Assembly (NCBI GenBank): GCA_018304425.1
Contig: JAGVWE010000004.1
Location: 249,189-313,188 of the forward strand
Direction of reading: 5' to 3'
Length of the DNA stretch: 64,000 bases
Origin: Candidatus Iainarchaeum sp.
Lineage (GTDB): Archaea; Iainarchaeota; Iainarchaeia; Iainarchaeales; UBA10219
The translations under genes and the position numbers were made by a program. Positions 19,178 through 27,500 of this stretch are shown here, in pieces; position 1 is the stretch's first letter; each line of letters starts with the position of its first letter. The notes below the pieces were generated by a model, which worked only from the letters and a program-made list of their open reading frames with translations, searched no databases and had not been told where the DNA came from.

Positions 19178-20902
19178 CTATTTTTCCTTGCGCTCGGGCG
19201 CGGGCGCCCTTCCCTCGTCCAGGACGGCCTGCAGCTTCCGCCCCATCATGGCCAGGCACTCGGTAATGGTGAGGCAGGGCGCGTTTTCCGCGTCGCGCTT
19301 GAACGTCAAATGGATGGACTTGAACTCGCCGTCATCGTCGAGGACTCCCTCGGAGCCGTCGGCCTTGACGTCCGAGAACACGGTCAGGTACAGGTCCTTG
19401 GCCGCCACCAGGCTCGGCAACTCGATGTTGTTGAACTTGCCGACTTCCACGGGGCACTGTACTGCGGCAGAAACCGAACCCATGGTTCGGTTCACACAGT
19501 CGTTGGCCGTGACATAATAGTAGCCCGATGAAATGCCCAAGTCTTTCCCGCTGTTGAGGTTCAACGGCATGGTGGCCTGGCCCGGCACCTTTGCCTTGTA
19601 GCCCGTGAGTTCCGGAATTTTCCGGCCGGCCTTGACCTCGATGTCCATGACGTCGTTGTGGAACAAGCCGGTTCCACTCTTCTTCGCGTTGAAGTACACG
19701 GGCTTGTTCTCGATCACGGACTCGAAGAAGACCACGAAGTTCCGTGCGGAGAGCTCGCATTCCTTCTTGGCGTTGATGACCTCCGCGGAGCAAACGACGT
19801 CCGCGGGTTCCCCGTACACGCCCTGCTGCCAGATGGAGACGTCCAAGGGCTTGGCCTCGCGTTTCCCGAACTTGAGCGTGATGACCGCAATCTCGTTGGC
19901 GGACAAGACGCCCTTGCCGTCCTCCCCTGGCTCGAAGTTGCTGAACACCAAAACCTGCATTGCGTCGTCCGTCAACTGGTTCAAAGGCTTGCCGTTCACG
20001 GTGTCCACCAGTACCGTGCAGTCCACGACCTCGCCCCTCGCCACGCAGTTCCTGCTGACATCGTTGACCACGTAATAGCCGCCGGTGTCCTTCAAGTCCA
20101 TGGAAGTCGAAGTAAAGGGAATGGCTTTCCGCGCAATGGGGTCAAAGGGCGCGCCCGCGCCTGGCTGGCCCTGCAGGCCCTGCTGGAGGCGGTTGAGGTA
20201 AAAGTATACCCTCGGCGGCTTGGGGTTGGTCATGGGCACGCCTTCCAGCACCAGCTTGAAGGGCGCGCGCTCCAAGGGCTTCTGCTTCAACGACAACTCG
20301 ATGACTCCATCCGGCCCCAGCACAAAGGATTCGCTGCCCTGCTCGACTCCCTTGACCGTTACCTTGAGCCCCTTCTGGTTGAGCTGGGTGGCCTCCGGTT
20401 TGTTGGCCAGCTTGTTTTCGAGGAACGCCTTGCCCCGTGCGCTGACGATTATCCTCGCGCCATCGACGTCCACGGCATTGCCTTCCACGTCCAGGTCCAG
20501 CATGATTTTCGCGCTCTCCGTGCCCGGAACCACGTTCCAGGCATCCATGTCGCGTTTCTCAAACGTCAAAAAGTATTCCGCTTCGTCGTCTTCCTTCCAC
20601 GTCCGCATGGTGCCCCACAGGGCTTCCATTCCCGGGATGCCGAACGCGAAATCCCATTGGTCGGCTTTGTCGTAGACCCGCATGAGCGTGATGGACAACA
20701 CGTCGCGGCCGCCATAGGTTGCCTTCAAGGCCTGGCCCTGCTGCAGGGTGCAGCCGCCCCCGCCATACCAGTTCGTGAAATCGGCTTGGCCTTCCAAACC
20801 ACCCGCCGCCGACTGGTTCAAGGGCAACGCGCACTCCGCGGCCGCGTTGGCCGCGAACAAGGCCAGGGCCAGGAACGCCACCCAAACCATGCGTGCCCTC
20901 AT
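19178..20902 (-). CDS. Sec-secreted protein with duplicated Cys-containing beta domain (574 aa)
   Basis: This has a typical Sec signal peptide (hydrophobic VWVAFLALALFAANAAA, residues 6-22, likely cut after AAA/AE). The mature protein has no membrane helix. An internal duplication is visible: residues about 274-347 (GGYYVVNDVS ... NCVARGEVVDC ... LVFSN ... GVLSANE) and about 457-535 (SGYYYVTAND ... VNRTMGS ... QCPVEVG ... VFSDV ... GVLDDDGE). Each copy starts with G-Y-Y-x-V, has two Cys, then FS, then a G-V-L-x3-E segment. The gene begins immediately after the stop of the 208-aa gene (TAA then ATG), so it is probably translated by coupling; a second ATG four codons later is possible. No homologous family is recognised. 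The context with pilin-like and giant surface proteins points to an extracellular structural or binding role, which is inference. Confidence 0.82.
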   Translation of the reverse strand: MRARMVWVAFLALALFAANAAAECALPLNQSAAGGLEGQADFTNWYGGGGCTLQQGQALKATYGGRDVLSITLMRVYDKADQWDFAFGIPGMEALWGTMRTWKEDDEAEYFLTFEKRDMDAWNVVPGTESAKIMLDLDVEGNAVDVDGARIIVSARGKAFLENKLANKPEATQLNQKGLKVTVKGVEQGSESFVLGPDGVIELSLKQKPLERAPFKLVLEGVPMTNPKPPRVYFYLNRLQQGLQGQPGAGAPFDPIARKAIPFTSTSMDLKDTGGYYVVNDVSRNCVARGEVVDCTVLVDTVNGKPLNQLTDDAMQVLVFSNFEPGEDGKGVLSANEIAVITLKFGKREAKPLDVSIWQQGVYGEPADVVCSAEVINAKKECELSARNFVVFFESVIENKPVYFNAKKSGTGLFHNDVMDIEVKAGRKIPELTGYKAKVPGQATMPLNLNSGKDLGISSGYYYVTANDCVNRTMGSVSAAVQCPVEVGKFNNIELPSLVAAKDLYLTVFSDVKADGSEGVLDDDGEFKSIHLTFKRDAENAPCLTITECLAMMGRKLQAVLDEGRAPAPERKEK

Positions 20903-21529
20903 TTAAACGCCTCCACAAGCCGTTTCAAGGCCTTTCACGGCTTCCAGTCGCTGGACGTGCCGGGCTTCCTCGGCCGCGACATCCAAGCCCAACTCCGCGA
21001 ACCCCAATCGTTCGCTCTCGTTTGGGTACTCAGCCAAAAAGTTGCCGTACTGCAGGGCATAGCTTTTCAGCGCCTGCAACCGCTTCGCGCCAAAGCCATC
21101 GCGTTCCCTGAACAAGGCCAGGCTCGAACAGTAGTCGCTGAACGCGAGGCCATCGATTCGGGCCACGCGCGCGTTGTACGCTTCCTCGTTCAACCCAGCG
21201 TCCGCCATCGAAGCATACACCCCGGCCAGTTCAGCGGTTGCCTTGCTGTCCGCCTTGCCGGTTGCGGCCGAAAATTTTTCCTTCAACGCCTGCCACTCGC
21301 TTTCCGCCAAAGCGGCCGCCGAAAAGTCGAGGCCCACCGCCTGGATCCCTTTTTCCGACCAATAACCATTCAATTCATCCGTGGAAACGCTGCCCCCCAC
21401 CCTTGGAAGGTTGATGTCAGTCTTCACGTTCGCGCCCGTTCCCCCCGTGTCCTGCCTGGGAGCCGTGTTGTACAGGTAGGCGGCCACGGCCAGCAACCCC
21501 ACCACGAGCACGATTTTTCCCAGCTTCAT
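20903..21529 (-). CDS. N-terminally anchored extracytoplasmic protein (208 aa)
   Basis: One hydrophobic helix (KIVLVVGLLAVAAYLY, residues 5-20) follows a short basic start, then about 185 mostly helical residues rich in Ala, Glu and Leu, with two Cys (SDYCSS, TACGGV). No lipobox is present. The helix is probably an uncleaved anchor. A TATA-like box lies 34-48 nt upstream of ATG at 21529 (21563-21577). The gene is directly followed by the secreted 574-aa protein with no spacing. It lies 69 nt downstream of the 2803-aa giant. I do not recognise a family. Its all-helical make-up contrasts with the beta-rich neighbours, so a periplasm-like spacer or chaperone role is conceivable but unsupported. 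Confidence 0.75.
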   Translation of the reverse strand: MKLGKIVLVVGLLAVAAYLYNTAPRQDTGGTGANVKTDINLPRVGGSVSTDELNGYWSEKGIQAVGLDFSAAALAESEWQALKEKFSAATGKADSKATAELAGVYASMADAGLNEEAYNARVARIDGLAFSDYCSSLALFRERDGFGAKRLQALKSYALQYGNFLAEYPNESERLGFAELGLDVAAEEARHVQRLEAVKGLETACGGV

Positions 21530-21562
21530 CGTTTTCCGCCTTTAATAACATTACTTGGTGAA

Positions 21563-21577
21563 CTTATATAAATATAC
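21563..21577 (-). promoter_or_regulatory. TATA box for the 208-aa/574-aa genes
   Basis: CTTATATAAATATAC, 34-48 nt upstream of ATG 21529 on the minus strand. Confidence 0.6.
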
Positions 21578-21598
21578 TTCGGCTTTGCCCCTTGCCCC

Positions 21599-24500
21599 TC
21601 ACGTGGCCCGCGTGGCGTTCCACCGGGTATACGTGTCATATAACTCGTCCAGGTCCGGCTCGGCAGGCGCGCGGTACTTCTTGCCATAGGCTTGCAGGAC
21701 GCACGCAAACTGCTGGGCTTCTTCTCCGGGGCAAGCAGCCAGCAGGGACTTGACTTCCCCGGCCGCGCAGTCAAAGCTCTCGGCAAGGCCCTTGAACTTG
21801 GGGTCGGGCTTGCCGCACCCCGTGATGTACTCGTAATTGGTTTTCGCGCCCAGGTCCGTTTGCCAGATGCCGAGGACGATCAGCAGGGCCTCTGGCACCC
21901 CGGCTTTTGCCGCTATCTCCGTCGAGTGATGCCCAATGGCTTCGTAATAGGTTTTCACGTACCTTGCTTCCGTTTTTCCTTTTTCGCCCCACAACCCGGC
22001 GTTGGGCCGCAAATTGTGCAGGGCCTTGGAAACGTCCTTGTCAAACGCCTTGCCCGTGCAGTCCTCGAGCTTCTTGCTCTGGTCCACCGCTGCTAGGTCC
22101 GTTACGAGTGAAATCTTTTTCTCGACGAAGTCGCCCACGCGCTTCATGGTCACCTTGTAGGTCTCGCCCCGCTTGAACTTCTCGTCCGGCATCTCCGCCG
22201 TCACAACCTTTCCGTCCGGCGTCTTCACGGTCGCGGACGCGACAATGCTTTCCGTGGGAGTAATGGGTTCGGCGGCGAACTGCCAGTACGCTTCCCAAGC
22301 CAGCAACCCCATGAACTGCGCGAACAACCCGGAAACCACGCCGCCCAACAACTTCAAGGCGCCCTTGCCGCTCGCCTTCAAGATAGTGTCAGTAAAGAAT
22401 TTCTTGATGGCCCCCGAGCCCTTGCCCTTGACTCCGGTCTTCCGCATTTCCTCGAGGATGTCTTTCATGATTTTTTCCTCTTTTTCGCCGAGGGCAACGG
22501 ATTCCTTGGCTGAAAGGGTTTGAACACCGGCCAGCGCACTCCACACGGTTTTCTCGGCTTTCACCACATCAGCCACCCTTGCATTGACGGCGGCGGTGAG
22601 CTGGTTTTTGGCAATGCTGCCATTGCTGGTCCACACCGCGTCGCGCAAGGCATGCTCTACTTCCTGCCTCACCGCTGCCCTAAAGGGCGTTGCGCCAGGC
22701 GTTGGAATAAGGCCCCCACCTGCCTTGGTTTCAATGGCATCCACAATCTTGGGCGCAAGTTCATCCGACCACTGCATAATCTGGGCATTGCCGCCTGGAC
22801 TGAAATCGGTTACGTTCCAGCCACCCACGTTCCTTCCCGGCGTAAAAGTTCGCAGCATGTTCTTGGTGTTGATGTTGTCAGGAAGGATTGCACTCTTGAA
22901 CGCCGCTTCCACGTTCTCGCTCGTCAGCTTTTTCAACGCGGCTTCGTCGGCTTCCGTGATGAGTTTCCTCGCCTCTGCCCTGAGCGCCGTGTCGAAGTGA
23001 CCCGCCCTGAATGCGGGCCGGTTGAGAACCACGGGGGCCACTTCCTGCCGCGCCTTCAACAAGGCTTCCTGCAACTCCGTTTCAGTCAACTGCTTGCCTT
23101 TCGTGTAATAGTTGTCGAACAAGTATTTCTCGAGTTCTTCCGCGTACTCCCTGTTGAAAGTTTTCCTGGCGGTTTTGTCCAATGAATCCAGTTGCGCGGT
23201 CCACCGGGCGTTGCTTTCAGCGGTGGCAAGCTCTTCCGATACCTGGCCAAAGATTTTTTTGGCGCTTTTTTCGGTCAACGGCTTCTTCAGCTCCGGGATG
23301 ACCAATTCCTTGGCCGCGCCCTCGGCGCCAGCCAGTTTGGCCCCCTCTTCCACGGCTTCCTTGACCGCGGCCTCTCCGCCGCCGGCCGCAGCCGCCTTCT
23401 CCAATGCCGTGCCAGTAACCCTCCGGATGGTGGCCGGGATGGCCGGAATCACTACCTTGCCGGCCGAACTGCCAATGCCCACCGTCACCAGCATGTCCTC
23501 GGTCTTGCTCTTGAAGTCCTCCAAGTCCTTTCCGCTCGCCTTTCCGCTGGCAATCTGTTCGGCCTGCGCCTGGAAGTCCGCCACCTGTTTTTCGGTCACG
23601 GTTTCCGGCGAACCCAAACCAACGGTGCGCTTGGCAGTCGAGTAAACCCCGGAACCCGCCTTGGAAATCGTGGTTCCCACCTTGCCCAAGACGCCGGCGT
23701 AATCCAAGCCAGCGACGCCAACGGGAACTATGCAGTCCCAGAAGAAGCTAAAGGCCCCCACCGGGAAGCCGGCCGCAGCCGCAATGAACTTGGCGCTCCC
23801 GCACCCGACCAGGAAGACGCCCAGGCCGCCGAACTTCTGCAACGTGAACTTCTTGTCATACGCAGTCTGCCCCTCGGCCGGCGCGTCCGCCAAAATCTTG
23901 GTGGCGTCGTCCATCCGCGCCTTGGCGTCCTCGAGGTTCTTCAAGTTGCTCAACGTGATTTCGTCGGGGCCGCCCTTCCAGCCCAGGGTGGCATACAATT
24001 CCTTGGTCTCGCCATCCGCTAGCGGTTCCTTGGCGATGCGGTCCATGAAGTCATAGGGGTGCAGGGCGCACACCTGCAGGGAAACGGTTCCGTCCTTCGC
24101 GGCCTTCTTGGCGTGCACCGCGGACTGCGCGCCCAACACGAGCTTCTTGCCCTGCACCATCTGCGCGTGCGCGTCGCCCAACGCGCACACCTGGAAGTTC
24201 TTGTAATAGCGGCCCTTCAAGTCCTTTTCCTTCAAGTCCATGGCGGAAAACGCCTGCGCGCCCACTTCTTCCTTCCGGGTTTCCTCAAAGGGCTTGCCGC
24301 GGTACACCCGTTGCTCGCGGTTCTCCACCTGGGCCTGCACGTAGAATTCCTTCAAGCCGTTGAACGCCGTTTCCTGCTTCACCGACACCTTGACCGGCTC
24401 GGAGACGTCGCTGAACACGTTGAAGTCACAGCACGCGGTGTTCTGGCTGACCGTCAACGGGTTCGGGCAGGCGTTGAGCTCCAGTTGCCCGATTTTCTCG

Positions 24501-27500
24501 GTGGACTTCAACCAGAACGCGTTCTCGTTGTCCGTGATGCAGCCATCGATTTTGCGCTCGCTGAGCTCCCGCATGGCCAGCGCCGCGCTCTGCACGATTT
24601 GCTTTTCGACCTTGGCCTTCGCGGCCTCCTCGCCGCCCTCGAAGTCCTTCACCAACGCGTTAATCGTCATCTTCTGGCCGGCCTCCGTGGAGCGAATCAG
24701 GTCGAGTTTGACGAGGTAGCCCTGCGTGTCCCCGGTGGCCAAGCGCACCCGGTTGAATTCCGGCTCGCCTTTCCGGACCCGCTTGTCCGAGTTGAACAGG
24801 GAGGACGCGAACTCCTTGGCCAGGCCCTCCATTTTGTCGTCCGCATAAGTCACCAGGCCGGGCCAGGCGTTCCGCGTGTTGTCCGCCGAGTAGCCCGCGT
24901 CCAGGGGCAGGAACGCCATCGCGTTCTGGATTTTGTTCTCGCATTGCTGGGTCAACTGCCGCACGTTTTCGCCTTCCTCCAATTCAGAGCGCAAATCCAG
25001 GTAAACATCCATGGCATCTGTAATCATTCTCCCGCCCTGCACCTTGACCGCGCCCGACAGCCGGGCCTTGTAGAGGCCGCAGCCCTCGAAGGCGTCGGAG
25101 AAGAAGAGCTGCTTGCCGTAGCCCGTGGCCAGGCTCTGCCGGTACTCGTCTTCCGTGGCCGGGAACTTGACGTTGTAGGCGTTCAACTCCGGGGCCTTCT
25201 TCGCGAAGCCGTCCTTCAACGCTTCCACGCTGAGCACGTCGTTCGCGAAATAGACTTCGAACTTGTCGGGCCGCAAGCCCAGGTTCTCGAACAGGCAATA
25301 GCCTTCGTTGAGGGCCGCGTTGTCCGCATAGCAACCCGTGTTCGCGACCTCGTTCTTGTAGTGCGCGGTAATCTGCTTCTGCGCGTCCCGCAGCTTTTCC
25401 TGGATGCGCTTGGCCAGGAACTGGCCCAACTGCTCGGCATCGCAGTAAGCCTTGTCGCAGTCCGCCTGCTTCGCGATTTTGGGGAAGGAAACCTTTTTCC
25501 GCTCGTTTTTGTCGCACACCGGGATTTCCTCGGGCTCGGTGGCGGCCTCGCCTTTGAGCGTGGCCGACTTGCCCAACTCCAGCTGCACGCTGATTGGCTG
25601 CGAGGAAACGAATTTGTTGCTGCGCACCAGCAACGCGCGCAAGTACACCGGCACCGGGCTCGACGTGAAGTAGGCCTCGTTCTTCTTGAGCGTCAAATTG
25701 ACCGTGGTCGAGGCCCCGGGGAAGAGCACCGTGTCCTTGACCGCCAAATCCAGTTCGTTGGCGCCAATCCGCTTGGGTTCCGCGCCCAAAACCCGGACCT
25801 CTTCCGCGCAACTGTTCTTGACGGTCAGGGCTTCCTGCAAGGCCCCTTCCGTGGCCCGCTTGGACTTGAACTCAATAAACGCGGGACTGACCACCAGGCA
25901 TTGCTTGGGCGAGATGTGCACCGTGACAATTATGGGGCCGAAGTCATGGGTTTTCCCGTTGATGATGCCCCGCATCCCGATCTCCTGGACGTCCAGGGGA
26001 GTGGTCTTCTCGGTCCGCTGCGCCCTCGCCACCACGTAATAGGGGGGCATGAGGCTCTGGCCCCGCCGCAGCACCTGCACCGGGAACTTGGGCTCAATCT
26101 CGATCTTGGCGTTCCCGGACTGGAACCTTCCCCCCACCGAGAAGCTGAGGTTCTGGATGTCCGCGTACCCCACGTTGGTCGCATAAATGGGCACCGTGAC
26201 CTTGGCCTCTCCCACGCCAGTATCCGACAGGTAAACGTCGATGTTCCTGGACACCTGCAAGGCAGAGTCCTTGTTCCACAACACGACTTCCAAGGGCAGG
26301 GACTTCGACAACAAGTCGCTCCTGAACCACACGTCGTAGAGGAACCGCTGCTTTTCCGCGTAATTCCGTTCCAGTTCGTTGACCACGCTGACGTTGATGG
26401 TCCGGGTGTCGGTCTGGCTTCCCGCCGGCCCCAGCAAGAGGTTTTCAACGGCCACGCGGATGCTCTGGTCAGGCACCCCCACCGGCACCACGGCTGACTG
26501 CAACTCGACTTCCGTGGCGCACTTGTTTTTCGCCGTAATCTGCACGGCCTGCGTGCTCGCCGGCTCGGTCAACAGGTAGGTCACGAGCCGCGCCGAACTG
26601 AATTCCACGCAGTTGGGGTCCAGCGGCCGGTTGTAGTCCAGCACCACCCGCGTCTGCGCTTCGACGCGGAACTTGCCAAAAATCCGTCCCCTGAAAATCA
26701 CGTCGGCTTCGCCGTGCGCGCGCTCGGCCTTGCCGCTGTACTCGCCTGCCACCGTCACCTTGCCACTGGCATTGGGTTCAATCGCGTTCGGCGGCGTAAC
26801 CCGCAGGTCCAGGTCCTCCGGGAAGTCCCCTATCTTCACGACTTCAACGGTGAGGTCCTGCACGCGGTCCGAAGAGGTATTCCGCAAGTCGAACCGCTCG
26901 TCCGCGTTCTTCTGCCCCTTGGGGATGTTGACTTCCACGGCTTGCGGCGCCGTTAACACCCCGTCCCGGCCTATTTCGACCACGCCTTCCAGGGGCTTAT
27001 AGTCGGCCGCGTTGGCCGTGAACCGCAGGGTTCCCGCGGGAAAAGCGTTCTTGACTAGGTACAAGCCGTTCAAGCCCTTGTTCACGGTGCCCGTGCCCTG
27101 GATGACCCGCAGGGGCGCGTTGCCTTCGCCGTAGAACGTCAGGACCGCCCGCTCAACAAAGGAACCGTCCCCGGCCTTCAACAAGACCGTGAAGTCCTGT
27201 CCGACCAGGACGCGGTCGGGCGAGACCGTGGCCGTCATGCCCTGGTCCTGGCTGACCTCGAAGTTGAAGTTCTGCGTCACCGCGCTCACGGCCGAAATCA
27301 ATTGCACGGTCAAGGCCGCCGAACCCTTTTCCACGGCCTTGAAGTAGAGCCGCACCTGGACCGGGCCGCCCGGCAAGACCTTCAAGTCCTTGGCCGTGAG
27401 GTCCGTGTCCGTCGAATCCTTATCCGGGAAGTCCGCGAACTGTTCCACGCCGTAACCCGTGAAGAAAATCTTGGGCGCGTTCCTCGAAGTCGCGCCCTTG

